Part shown: piece by piece, positions 1 through 8,202 of the stretch
Numbering within the stretch: the first letter of the stretch is position 1
How the letters are laid out: each line of letters opens with the position of its first letter
Assembly (NCBI RefSeq): GCF_002001015.1
Contig: NZ_MUNO01000001.1
Coordinates: 55,378 to 119,377 of the forward strand
Length of the DNA stretch: 64,000 nucleotides
Source: Polaromonas sp. A23
GTDB taxonomy: Bacteria > Pseudomonadota > Gammaproteobacteria > Burkholderiales > Burkholderiaceae_C
Direction: 5' to 3'
Made by a program: the position numbers and the translations under genes
Notes under the pieces: generated by a model
What the model saw: the letters and a program-made list of their open reading frames with translations, nothing else
Told to the model about the DNA's origin: nothing
Database searches by the model: none

Positions 1-440
1 TCAAACAGATCTACACCCAGCTCAGCCAGGACGAGGCGCGCCACGGCGGCGCCTACCTGCGTTACATGAAACGCGCCATCAACAACTTCGGCAATGACGC
101 CAAGGCCGCCTTCACCAAGGTCGGTGTGCTCATGGCCAGTGCCCGCCGTACCGCGCAGGCTCTGCACCCGACCAACCTGCATGTCAACAAAAGCCTGTTC
201 CCACGTGACACCATCCAGTCGCGCCTGCCCAACCCTGAGTGGCTGGAACACTGGCTGGACAAGCAGATCAATTTTGATGCCGTCTGGGAAGGCAAAGTGG
301 TCGAACGCATCCTGCACAACATGAGCCTGCTGATGAACCAGAGCTTCAAGACCGTGCAGGAACTCAACCGCTACCGCAAGGAGTTGAGCCGGGAAATCGC
401 AGCCTCACTGGCTGCCAAGCCCGCCCCTAACGGCGCCTGA
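1..440 (+). CDS. ferritin-like protein, C-terminal part (5' end outside window)
   Basis: The gene enters from the left edge in the frame whose first full codon is at base 3, and ends with TGA at 438-440, so about 145 C-terminal residues are visible. The segment DEARHGGAYLRYM resembles the second E-x-x-H iron-ligand helix of ferritin-like and acyl-ACP-desaturase-like di-iron proteins. The rest is helical and charged, with no membrane segment. The stop codon overlaps the ATG of the next gene (TGATG), which suggests translational coupling. The exact substrate class cannot be decided without the N-terminal half. Confidence 0.55.
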   Translation, partial: KQIYTQLSQDEARHGGAYLRYMKRAINNFGNDAKAAFTKVGVLMASARRTAQALHPTNLHVNKSLFPRDTIQSRLPNPEWLEHWLDKQINFDAVWEGKVVERILHNMSLLMNQSFKTVQELNRYRKELSREIAASLAAKPAPNGA

Positions 441-790
441 TGCAGGACCTGCGCTGGCCGAGCGCAGCGGGCGGCCGCAGCCGCGTGGTTGCCCGGGATG
501 CTCAGGTGTTTGCAGTGGCGAATGCGAGCGATGCCGGGCTGGATTTCGCCGGACAGCTCGCGCAAACCCTCGCCATGCTCGACGCCCACCTTGCACACGT
601 GGGCGCTTCGCGCGCCAGCTTGCTCAGTGTGCAGATTTTCCTGACCGACTTCCAGCACAAACCCGTGCTGGATGCCGCCTGGCGCGAGTGGATTGGCGAT
701 GACAGTGCGACCTGGCCGCAACGCGCGGTAATTGGCGCCCAGCTCGATGGCGGCCTGCTGGTCGAGATGGTGGTCACGGCCTTCCGGTAA
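440..790 (+). CDS. RidA/YjgF family protein
   Basis: This 116-residue protein has RidA-family features: an N-terminal strand ending in VFAVANAS, a central helix with LDAHLAHVGASRASLLSVQ, the strand IFLTDF, and a C-terminal segment WPQRAVIGAQLDGGLLVEM in the place where the family has its conserved RxxxGV...LPxxxxVE region. RidA proteins form trimers and often hydrolyse reactive enamine or imine intermediates. The canonical arginine of the deaminase active site is not clearly present (AVIGAQLD), so this may be a member with another role. It overlaps the upstream gene by one base and is 9 bases before the next. Confidence 0.75.
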   Translation: MQDLRWPSAAGGRSRVVARDAQVFAVANASDAGLDFAGQLAQTLAMLDAHLAHVGASRASLLSVQIFLTDFQHKPVLDAAWREWIGDDSATWPQRAVIGAQLDGGLLVEMVVTAFR

Positions 791-799
791 AGTCGCGTG

Positions 800-1303
800 A
801 TGCAAAGCGCGTCGCCCACTTCCCCACCGCCCTTCACAAAAAAAATTGTCGCGCGCGCCGAAGCGGCAAAACGTGTGGCGGCGCTGCCGCGGCCGGTAGT
901 GTTCACCAATGGCGTGTTCGATGTACTGCACCGCGGCCACGCGACTTACCTGGCCAATGCGCGGGCCCTTGGCGGCAGTCTGGTGGTGGCGCTCAACACC
1001 GACGCCTCGGCGCGGCGCCTTGGCAAGGGCCCAGACCGTCCGCTGAATAATGAGGAAGACCGCGCCGTGCTGATGGCCGCGCTCGAGTCGGTCAGCCTCG
1101 TCACCTGGTTTGACGAAGACACCCCGCTGGAGCTCATCACCGAACTCAAGCCCGCCATCCTGGTCAAGGGAGGTGACTACGACATGGACAAGCTCGCCGA
1201 AACCGCCGTGGTCAAAAGTTACGGCGGCAATGCGCTGGCCATTCCGTTTGTGGACGGCTATTCAACAACGGCGCTGGTGAAAAAGATCCGGCAGCAGCCC
1301 TGA
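800..1303 (+). CDS. rfaE2: D-glycero-beta-D-manno-heptose 1-phosphate adenylyltransferase
   Basis: This is a nucleotidyltransferase of the cytidylyltransferase-like fold, about 167 residues. The signature GVFDVLHRGH (HxGH motif) lies near residues 38-48, and YSTTALVKKI near the C terminus corresponds to the second nucleotide-binding motif. The length matches the stand-alone adenylyltransferase (HldE C-terminal domain, RfaE domain II) that makes ADP-heptose for the lipopolysaccharide inner core. The kinase domain must be encoded elsewhere, which is usual in betaproteobacteria. A GTG at 797 directly precedes the ATG at 800; I chose the ATG. Confidence 0.9.
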   Translation: MQSASPTSPPPFTKKIVARAEAAKRVAALPRPVVFTNGVFDVLHRGHATYLANARALGGSLVVALNTDASARRLGKGPDRPLNNEEDRAVLMAALESVSLVTWFDEDTPLELITELKPAILVKGGDYDMDKLAETAVVKSYGGNALAIPFVDGYSTTALVKKIRQQP

Positions 1304-1324
1304 AGCACTTGCAGTCCACCTCTC

Positions 1325-1384
1325 AAATGCTATTGAATAGATAGCTGACTGTGTCCGCCTATCAAGGGCAAAGGCCTGATTTTG
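1325..1384 (+). repeat. family A two-hairpin repeat, copy 1 (intergenic)
   Basis: The first hairpin is GCTATTGAATAGATAGC. A second, weaker GCC/GGC stem is followed by the tail GGCCTGATTTT. The copy sits between rfaE2 and the 3' end of the RND pump gene. The same architecture recurs at 6450, 21177, 33034, 39097, 46364, 55853 and 58891, always in this orientation. Confidence 0.85.
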
Positions 1385-1421
1385 TTCACAAGCCCTCGCT
1401 ACCTCCCTTTGGCGCCCTGTT

Positions 1422-4400
1422 TTACGGTGCCGGCAATTCCGCCGGCCTAACCTCGGAAGCCAGCTTCCGGTTCCCTGCCTCCGGCGGCTCGTAACGGCGG
1501 CCACGCACACGTGCCGCCAGGCGCCTGAAGCCATGCTCGATGTCGTCGATGTAAGTGAACACGGCAGGCACCACCAGCAGGCTCAGCACGGTGGACGTGA
1601 TCAGGCCGCCGATCACCGCAATCGACATCGGCGAGCGGAAGCTCGGATCGGCCGCGCCGAAGCCAATGGCAATCGGCATCATGCCGGCGCCCATGGCCAG
1701 GGTGGTCATGATGATGGGCCTGGCCCGCTTGTGGCAGGCGTCCAGCAGCGCTTCCATCCGGGTCATGCCGTGGTCGCGTCGCGCGACGATGGCGTACTCG
1801 ACCAGCAGGATGGAGTTCTTGGTGGCAATACCCATCAGCATGATCAGTCCGATCAGCGACGGCATGGAAAAGCTTTTCTGCGCAATCAGCAGGCCGACGA
1901 ACGCCCCGCCCAGTGCCAGCGGCAGAGCGGCCAGAATCGTCACCGGGTGCAGGAAGTCCTTGAACAGCAGCACCAGCACGATGTAGATGCAGAGCACACC
2001 GGTCAGCATGGCCAGACCGAAGCTGGCAAACAGCTCGCCCATGACTTCGGCATCGCCGATCTCCACCACCTTGACGCCGGCCGGCAGGTTTTTCACGGCA
2101 GGCAGTTCCTGAACCAGCTTGGTCACGTCGCCCAGCGGCAAGCCGGACAGTTCGATTTCGAAGTTGACGTTGCGCGAACGGTCGTAGCGGTCTATCACGG
2201 CCGGCCCACCGGCAATCTCCAGCGTCGCCACCTGGCCCAGCATCACCGGGCCTTTGGTGCCCGGCACAGACAGGCGCTCCAGAACGCTCAGGTCCTTGCG
2301 TGCCGCGTCGTCGAGTTTCACCACAATCGGCACCTGACGCTCCGGCAGGTTGAGCTTGGGCAGCGACACGTCGTAGTCCCCCAGGGTTGCGATGCGCAGC
2401 GTCTCGCCGATGGCTGCGCTGGTCACACCGAGGTCGGCCGCACGTGCAAAGTCGGGCCGCACCGCGATCTCGGGCCGGATCAGGCTGGCGGTGGACGCCA
2501 CGCTGCCCAGGCCGGGGACGGTGCGCAAGTCTTTTTCCACGGCCAGCGCCGCGGCCTGCAGGGCCACCGGGTCTTCGCCGGTCAGCACCAGCACGTATTT
2601 TTCGCCCGAGCCGCCCAGGCCGACCTTGGTGCGCACACCGGGCAGTGCTTCCAGGGCCGCGCGCATCTTGTTTTCAATGCCCTGCTTGCGCGGCCGCTCG
2701 GTCCGCTCGGTCAGCAGCACCGTCAGGGTGGCCTTGCGCGTTTCTGCCGCGCCGGCCATGGCAAACGGGTCGGTGCCCGCGCTACCGCCGCCTATGGTGG
2801 TGTAGACGCTGCGTACATGCTCGACTTTGCTGACGAGTTGGCGCGCGTGCTCGGCTGCAGCCTTGGTTTGCGCCAGGCTGGAACCGGGCGGCAGCTCGAT
2901 ATAAACCTGGGTCTGCGAGTTGTCGTCCGGTGGGATGAAGCCGGTAGGCAGCAGTGGAATCAGCATGATGGAGCCGAAGAAAAACAGCGTGGCAGCCACC
3001 ATGGTGAGCACGCGGTGCTTCAGGCACCACGTCGCCCAGCGCATGTAAACGCGCATCCAGCCCGGGTCCTTGTGGTCGCCGACGATGGGCTTGAGGATGT
3101 AGGCCGCCATCATGGGCGTGAGCACGCGCGCCACCACCAGCGAGGCGAACACTGCCAGCGAGGCGGTCCAGCCGAACTGCTTGAAGAATTTGCCGGCCAC
3201 ACCGCTCATGAAGGCCGTCGGCAAAAACACGGCAATCAGCGTGAAGGTGGTGGCCACCACCGCGAGACCAATCTCGTCGGCCGCCTCCATCGCCGCCTGG
3301 TAGGGCGTCTTGCCCATGCGCAGGTGGCGCACGATGTTTTCCACCTCGACAATCGCATCGTCGACCAGGATGCCGATCACCAGCGAAAGCGCCAGCAGCG
3401 TCACCACGTTGATCGAAAACCCAAGCAGGTACATGCCGATGAAAGCCGGGATCACCGACAGCGGCAACGCCACAGCCGACACAAAAGTGGCGCGCCAGTC
3501 GCGCAGGAACAGCCAGACCACCAGCACCGCCAGCAGCGCACCTTCGTAAAGCAGCGCCATCGAGCCGTCGTATTCTTCTTCCACCGGTTTGACGAAGTTG
3601 AAGGCCTCGGTCAGCACCAGGTCGGGGTGTTGCGTCTTGAGTTCGGCCAGGGCCACCTGCACGGCGGCACCAACCGCCACTTCGCTTTCGCCGCGGCTGC
3701 GAGCAACTTCAAAACCAACCACCGGCTTGCCGTCGAGCAGCGCCGCCGACCGCGGGTCGGCATAGGTATCGGTGACGGTCGCCACCTGGTCAAGCCGGAT
3801 GCGCCTGCCGTCCGTTAGCGAGAGTTCCATCCGCGCCAGTTCTTCGGCGGATTTCACCGTGGCCAGGGTGCGCACGGGTTGTTCGCTGCCGCCCAGGTCG
3901 GTGCGGCCGCCAGCGCTTTCGGTTTGCACCTGCTTGAGCTGGCGAGAGATGTCGGCGGCACTGGCGCCCAGCGCCTGCAGCTTGGACGGATCGAGCGCGA
4001 TGCGCACCTCACGCGTCACGCCGCCCACGCGGTTGACAGCGCCCACGCCGCGCACGGCGAGCAGCTTGCGCGAGATGGTGTTGTCGACAAACCAGGACAG
4101 CGCCTCGGGGTCCATGCGGCCCGAAGCCACAGTGAAGGCCAGCACGGGCTGGCCGGCCAGGTCCACCTTGCTGACGATGGGGTCGCGCACATCGCCGGGC
4201 AGATCGGAGCGCACGCGCGCCACGGCCGAGCGCACATCGTCCACGGCTTCCTGTACCGGTTTTTCGAGGCGGAACTCAGCCGTGATCGTCACACCACCGT
4301 CCTGCACCTTGGTATAGATGTGCTTGAGGCCCTGCACCGTGGCAATCGAATTTTCAAGCTTGCGCGCCACCTCGGTTTCAAGCTGGGCGGGCGCGGCGCC

Positions 4401-4556
4401 TGGCAGCGAGGCCGACACGCTGACCGTTGGCAGGTCGATGTCGGGAAAGTTCTGCACCTTCATGGCCTTGAAGGACAACATGCCGCCGAAGCTCAGCAGC
4501 ACAAACAGCATCACCGCGGGAATCGGGTTTTTGATCGACCAGGAGGAAACATTCAT
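1422..4556 (-). CDS. RND multidrug efflux permease (AcrB/MdtB type)
   Basis: This 1044-residue inner-membrane proton-drug antiporter has the usual AcrB-family length. The N terminus MNVSSWSIKNPIPAVML begins TM1. The segment LVIGILVDDAIVEVEN carries the paired aspartates of the TM4 proton relay near residue 407. MGIATKNSILLVEYA supplies the TM10 lysine. Two large periplasmic loops separate the helices. An AAGGAG sequence lies 7 bases before the start. It is the last gene of the operon TetR-channel-adaptor-pump and starts 11 bases after the adaptor stop. Substrates cannot be predicted; the sequence is closer to the HAE-1/MdtBC group than to metal exporters. Confidence 0.93.
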   Translation of the reverse strand: MNVSSWSIKNPIPAVMLFVLLSFGGMLSFKAMKVQNFPDIDLPTVSVSASLPGAAPAQLETEVARKLENSIATVQGLKHIYTKVQDGGVTITAEFRLEKPVQEAVDDVRSAVARVRSDLPGDVRDPIVSKVDLAGQPVLAFTVASGRMDPEALSWFVDNTISRKLLAVRGVGAVNRVGGVTREVRIALDPSKLQALGASAADISRQLKQVQTESAGGRTDLGGSEQPVRTLATVKSAEELARMELSLTDGRRIRLDQVATVTDTYADPRSAALLDGKPVVGFEVARSRGESEVAVGAAVQVALAELKTQHPDLVLTEAFNFVKPVEEEYDGSMALLYEGALLAVLVVWLFLRDWRATFVSAVALPLSVIPAFIGMYLLGFSINVVTLLALSLVIGILVDDAIVEVENIVRHLRMGKTPYQAAMEAADEIGLAVVATTFTLIAVFLPTAFMSGVAGKFFKQFGWTASLAVFASLVVARVLTPMMAAYILKPIVGDHKDPGWMRVYMRWATWCLKHRVLTMVAATLFFFGSIMLIPLLPTGFIPPDDNSQTQVYIELPPGSSLAQTKAAAEHARQLVSKVEHVRSVYTTIGGGSAGTDPFAMAGAAETRKATLTVLLTERTERPRKQGIENKMRAALEALPGVRTKVGLGGSGEKYVLVLTGEDPVALQAAALAVEKDLRTVPGLGSVASTASLIRPEIAVRPDFARAADLGVTSAAIGETLRIATLGDYDVSLPKLNLPERQVPIVVKLDDAARKDLSVLERLSVPGTKGPVMLGQVATLEIAGGPAVIDRYDRSRNVNFEIELSGLPLGDVTKLVQELPAVKNLPAGVKVVEIGDAEVMGELFASFGLAMLTGVLCIYIVLVLLFKDFLHPVTILAALPLALGGAFVGLLIAQKSFSMPSLIGLIMLMGIATKNSILLVEYAIVARRDHGMTRMEALLDACHKRARPIIMTTLAMGAGMMPIAIGFGAADPSFRSPMSIAVIGGLITSTVLSLLVVPAVFTYIDDIEHGFRRLAARVRGRRYEPPEAGNRKLASEVRPAELPAP

Positions 4557-4567
4557 CGTGACGCTCC

Positions 4568-5767
4568 TTATTTGCTAGCTGCCGAGGCAGGTGCAACGGG
4601 GGCTGGTGACGTATTTTGCTTGGAAGTTCCGGCTGCAGCCTCTGGCGCGGCTGTGATGCGGACAACGTCGCCGTCGTTGAGGAAGCCGGCGCCGTCGACC
4701 ACGATGCGCGCATCGGCTGTCAGACCGGAGACCACCTCCACCCGGTCACCCACCAGCCGGCCGGTCTGCACCTTGACCTGGCTGACCCGGTTGTTGGCGT
4801 CCAGCTGGAAGACGAAGTTGAAACCGTCGCGGACCACGATGGCGCGTTGCGGTACCGTCAGCGCTTCCGACGTGCCGAGGTTGAATTCGCCGCGGGCGAA
4901 CATGCCGGCCTTGGCCGGTGCATCCTTGCCCGCCGAGGCTGGCAGGTCTACGTAAACCAGCGCCGAGCGTGTCTGCGGATCAACCGTCGGCGCAATCATG
5001 CGCACACGGCCGCGCAGCTCGCCGCCGCTGGCCGGCCGGATGACGGCTGTGGTGCCGGTGGTGATGCGGCCGAGCTCGGCCGAGGTCACTTCGGCACGCC
5101 ATTCGAGCCGGCCCTTGCGGACCAGACGGAAAAGTTCGGTGCCGGAGCTGACGACCGCACCCACGGTGGCCGTGCGTGCCGAGATCACGCCGCTGTCGGG
5201 GGCCAGCACCTGGGTCTGTCTGCCGCGCAGCTGCTGCGCGTCCAGCACGGCCTGCGCTGCCTCGGCGCGCGCCCGCGCGGTTTTTTCGGTGGTCAGGTAC
5301 TGGTTGATCTGCTGGGTGCTCAGCGCGCCCGAGTTCTGCAGCGTGCGGGCGCGTTCGGCGTTGGCCGCCGCGTCGGATGCGCTGGCCTGGGCCTCCAGCA
5401 GGCTGGCACGCGCCTGGGCCACGTCGGCCTGCACGCTCTCGGTCGAAAAGGTTGCAAGCACCTGTCCGGCTTTCACCACGTCGCCGACATTGGCTCGCAC
5501 ATCGGTCAGGCGCAAGCCGTTCGACTCGGAGCCGATGATGGCCTCCTGCCAGGCCACGATGTTGCCGTTGGCTGCCAGCGCAATGGTCAGGCGTGCCGGC
5601 TGGGGCTGGGCGGTGGTCACCGTCAGGGCCGGCTTGGGCGTGGCCTTGGCGTCTGCTTCAGCCTCCCCGGATTTTTCGGAGGAAGAAAAGAAAAAGAAGA
5701 CGCCTGCTGCCACAGCAACAACAAGGATGGCGATCACGGCAACAGGTTTGAGTTTGAATTTGTTCAT
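4568..5767 (-). CDS. RND efflux periplasmic adaptor (membrane fusion protein)
   Basis: The protein has 399 residues. The N-terminal hydrophobic segment (about residues 8-27, VAVIAILVVAVAAGVFFFF) is a signal anchor. It is followed by the lipoyl half-motif RANVGDVVKAGQVLATF, an alpha-hairpin rich in Ala, Gln and Arg (about 110-175), the second lipoyl half VLAPDSGVISARTATVGAVV, and the beta-barrel and membrane-proximal domains. The C-terminal tail is Ala/Pro/Ser-rich. It should bridge the pump encoded downstream and the channel encoded upstream. Its stop codon lies beside the ribosome-binding site of the pump gene. Confidence 0.92.
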   Translation of the reverse strand: MNKFKLKPVAVIAILVVAVAAGVFFFFSSSEKSGEAEADAKATPKPALTVTTAQPQPARLTIALAANGNIVAWQEAIIGSESNGLRLTDVRANVGDVVKAGQVLATFSTESVQADVAQARASLLEAQASASDAAANAERARTLQNSGALSTQQINQYLTTEKTARARAEAAQAVLDAQQLRGRQTQVLAPDSGVISARTATVGAVVSSGTELFRLVRKGRLEWRAEVTSAELGRITTGTTAVIRPASGGELRGRVRMIAPTVDPQTRSALVYVDLPASAGKDAPAKAGMFARGEFNLGTSEALTVPQRAIVVRDGFNFVFQLDANNRVSQVKVQTGRLVGDRVEVVSGLTADARIVVDGAGFLNDGDVVRITAAPEAAAGTSKQNTSPAPVAPASAASK

Positions 5768-5812
5768 GATGTTCTTGGAATCAAACAGGGACAGTAAGAG
5801 GGAGAAAAAAGC

Positions 5813-7300
5813 TCAGGGCCTGGCCGGTGTGGCCTGCACGTTGGAAGATGCTGAAGGGCTGGCTTCGGGGCCGGCCATGGCCGGCGTCCAGCCGCCGCCC
5901 ATGGCGCGGTACAGCGCCACCCAGGCCGACAGGCGCTCACGCTGCAGCGAGGCCAGCGTGGTCTCCGCGCCCAGCTGCAGGCGGCGTGCATCTTCCAGTT
6001 CCACCAGACTGGCCAAGCCGTTGCGGTAACGCGCTTCGGTGCCGGTGAAGGATGCCCGGTAGCCGGCCACCGCGGTTTGCGCATCGCCCTCGCGTGCGGC
6101 CGTGCTTTGCAGATTGACCAGGGCTTCCTCGACCTCGCGCACGGCCTGCCGCACGCGGGCGCGGTAAAGCGCTGCCGCTTCGTCGTAACGCGCCCGGGCC
6201 GCGTCCACGTCCGCCGCGCGGCGTCCGCCGTCAAACAGCGGCAAGGTCAGCGCGAGCGGGCCGATGGACCAGGTGTCCAGCGTGGTGGTCACGCCGCCTG
6301 TGCGAAAACGCGAGTTGCCGATGGAGCCGCTCAGGCTCAGGCGCGGGTAACGCTCGGCCTGGGCGCTGCCGACATCGGCGCTGGCGGCCGCCACTTCGCG
6401 TTCGGCATTGAACACATCGGGGCGCTGGGTCAGCGCATCGGCCGGCACGGACGCTATTGAAAACATAGCTGCTTGCGCCCGTGGTTCGGGGGCTAAAGCC
6501 ACTTTTTGTCTGATGTCCGGCTCGGGGAGCCCAGTCAAGGCCACCAGCGCCTTGATGTCCAGCTCGCATTGGGCACGTTGCTGCGTGGCGCGGGCGCTGG
6601 CCTCGGCGGCGCTGGCACGCGCCAGGGCGTCGGTGGCCGGTGCAGTGAAACCTGCCTTGGTGCTGAGGTCAGACAGACGGGCGGTTTCGCCGCGCGAAGT
6701 GGCATCGGACTGCGTCACGATTTCAAGCTGCTTGCAGGTGCGCAGGCTGTAATACTGGTTGGCAACCTCGGCCGCCACCGAGACGCGCGCATCGTGCCAC
6801 TGCGCCTGGGCACCGGCCAGGCGCTCGCTGGCAGCATCGCGGCCGGCCCGCTTGCCACCAAACACGTCGATTTCCCAAGCGGTCTGTAAACCCGCTTGCG
6901 TCGTGGTGATCACGGGCGCGGCGCCGGGCCCGGTGGCTGGCTGCGTGCGGCCGCGGCTGATGCTCGCCGTGGCGTCGAGCGAGGGCAGCAGGGCCGCGCC
7001 GGCCGCCACCCGCGTGGCACGGGATTGCTCGATGCGCGAACGTGCCGTTGCCACGCTGGGGCTCACAGCCTGCGCGGCATTGATCAGCTCCACCAGCAGC
7101 GGGTCGCCCTGCTGCTGCCACCACTGCGTCAAATCGGTCAGCGTCCCGTTGTGGGGAAGCCCGGCCGCCTGGACTTGCGCGGGCAAGGGGGCGAACCACT
7201 GCGAAGGCGTGTTGGCAGAGACCTTGTCGGGTGGTGAATGCAGCGCGCAGGCGCCGAGCATCAGAACCAGCCCAGGGGCAATCAGACGGTTTATCTTCAT
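5813..7300 (-). CDS. outer-membrane efflux lipoprotein (NodT/OprM type)
   Basis: This 495-residue TolC-like channel has a lipoprotein signal (LVLMLGAC, lipid-modified Cys18). It contains two copies of the outer-membrane-factor repeat, with typical segments such as TAWEIDVFGGKRAGRDA and PLALTLPLFDGGRRAADVD. The start ATG overlaps the TGA of the TetR gene (ATGA). Residues about 264-284 (KVALAPEPRAQAAMFSIASV) are encoded by a family A repeat lying antisense to the gene. Related proteins as I recall them run from the LTGL segment almost directly to the ALAQRPD segment, so this looks like an in-frame addition. Confidence 0.92.
   Translation of the reverse strand: MKINRLIAPGLVLMLGACALHSPPDKVSANTPSQWFAPLPAQVQAAGLPHNGTLTDLTQWWQQQGDPLLVELINAAQAVSPSVATARSRIEQSRATRVAAGAALLPSLDATASISRGRTQPATGPGAAPVITTTQAGLQTAWEIDVFGGKRAGRDAASERLAGAQAQWHDARVSVAAEVANQYYSLRTCKQLEIVTQSDATSRGETARLSDLSTKAGFTAPATDALARASAAEASARATQQRAQCELDIKALVALTGLPEPDIRQKVALAPEPRAQAAMFSIASVPADALTQRPDVFNAEREVAAASADVGSAQAERYPRLSLSGSIGNSRFRTGGVTTTLDTWSIGPLALTLPLFDGGRRAADVDAARARYDEAAALYRARVRQAVREVEEALVNLQSTAAREGDAQTAVAGYRASFTGTEARYRNGLASLVELEDARRLQLGAETTLASLQRERLSAWVALYRAMGGGWTPAMAGPEASPSASSNVQATPARP
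6450..6510 (+). repeat. family A repeat, copy 2, inside the efflux channel gene
   Basis: Hairpin 1 is GCTATTGAAAACATAGC and hairpin 2 is GCCCGTGGTTCGGGGGC. The orientation is +, opposite to the host gene. The reading frame stays open through it. Confidence 0.85.
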
Positions 7301-8016
7301 GTTTTGCTTTTCTTGGCGGAAGTAAGGGACTGGCGCCGGGCCAGTTCAACAGCGACCATGGCCTCGGAAAAATCCACCAGGCGGGCCGCCCACAGGTCAA
7401 TGGCTTTCGGCGTGGCGAGCAGCTGCGGTCGCACACCTTCGATCACGTCGCGGGTAACGTACATCTGCAAGGCCAGGCCGGTGATGCTGAAGGCCAGCCG
7501 GTGCAGATCATCATCGGGCCGGGTCACGCCCAGGTGCCGGCCGAGCACGGCCACCAGCGCGGCGTGGGCGGGCTTGATGCCCTGGTCGAGTTCTTCAGCC
7601 CAGACCCCGGTAGGCTCCAGCATCTCGCGAAAATGCAGGCGGGTGCACTGTTGTATGAACTCGCCTTGTTTCATCGGATTCAAAAAACTGGCGACAAAAC
7701 CTTGCAAGGACTGCCGCAAGGTGAAGCCGGGCTGGTCGTAGAGCCCGATGTCATCCTTGGCGCTGCCCATGGGTTCGGTGAAGACGGCGCGGTAAAGCCC
7801 GGCCTTGTCGCCGAAGTAGTAGCTGATGGCGGCAATATTCACCCCGGCTGCCAGCGCAATTTCGCGGGTTGAGGTTTTGGTAAACCCCCTTTCGGCAAAC
7901 AGCCGCAAGGCGGTGAGCAGCAAGTGAGACCTGGCCTCGGCGCCGTCGGAGCGCTGCCGGCGGACCTCGGGGCTGGTGCTGGCGGCGGCTGGCGAGGTGG
8001 GAGAGGCGGATTTCAT
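7297..8016 (-). CDS. TetR family transcriptional regulator (CerR-like C-terminal domain)
   Basis: The protein has 239 residues. The N-terminal HTH (about residues 28-75) includes ALRLFAERGFTKTSTREIA and the recognition region AGVNIAAISYYFGDKAGLY, typical of TetR proteins. The larger C-terminal region resembles the CerR/YbiH (DUF1956) ligand-binding domain. It is the first gene of the efflux operon and overlaps the channel gene by 4 bases. It very likely represses its own operon by binding the 20-bp palindrome just upstream (8035-8054). Confidence 0.9.
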   Translation of the reverse strand: MKSASPTSPAAASTSPEVRRQRSDGAEARSHLLLTALRLFAERGFTKTSTREIALAAGVNIAAISYYFGDKAGLYRAVFTEPMGSAKDDIGLYDQPGFTLRQSLQGFVASFLNPMKQGEFIQQCTRLHFREMLEPTGVWAEELDQGIKPAHAALVAVLGRHLGVTRPDDDLHRLAFSITGLALQMYVTRDVIEGVRPQLLATPKAIDLWAARLVDFSEAMVAVELARRQSLTSAKKSKT

Positions 8017-8034
8017 GCGCCCGATTAGAGCACG

Positions 8035-8054
8035 TAAATCAATCGATTGATTTA
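8035..8054. promoter_or_regulatory. perfect 20-bp palindrome, probable TetR operator
   Basis: TAAATCAATCGATTGATTTA is a perfect dyad, 18 bases before the regulator start codon, in an AT-rich stretch that stands out from its surroundings. TetR-family dimers bind such dyads and usually repress their own operon. The assignment to the adjacent regulator is inferred from position. Confidence 0.7.
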
Positions 8055-8158
8055 ATTAGAACAACTGTTTCAATTGAATACAAGCCAACCGCGTAAAGGC
8101 AGGTTCAGTGCCACTCGGGCCGGACACCGCCCTTCACGGGCAGGTAGCCGGAGACCGG

Positions 8159-8189
8159 GTTTCGGCGCCGTTAGCTGCGGTGCCGAAAC
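8159..8189. terminator. stem-loop between glnE and the efflux operon
   Basis: GTTTCGGCGCC and GGTGCCGAAAC form an 11-bp stem with one wobble pair and a 9-base loop. It lies just beyond the glnE stop codon. No T-run follows on the minus strand, so it is either a weak terminator or an mRNA 3'-end stabiliser rather than a classical intrinsic terminator. Confidence 0.45.
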
Positions 8190-8202
8190 ATGGCCGGGTT
8201 CT

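Noticed and set aside
1533..3818. 761-codon open frame antisense to the RND pump gene
   Set aside because: Its composition (His, Gln, Arg and Gly rich) is typical of the antisense of a high-GC gene; the opposite strand has clear RND motifs through the whole length.
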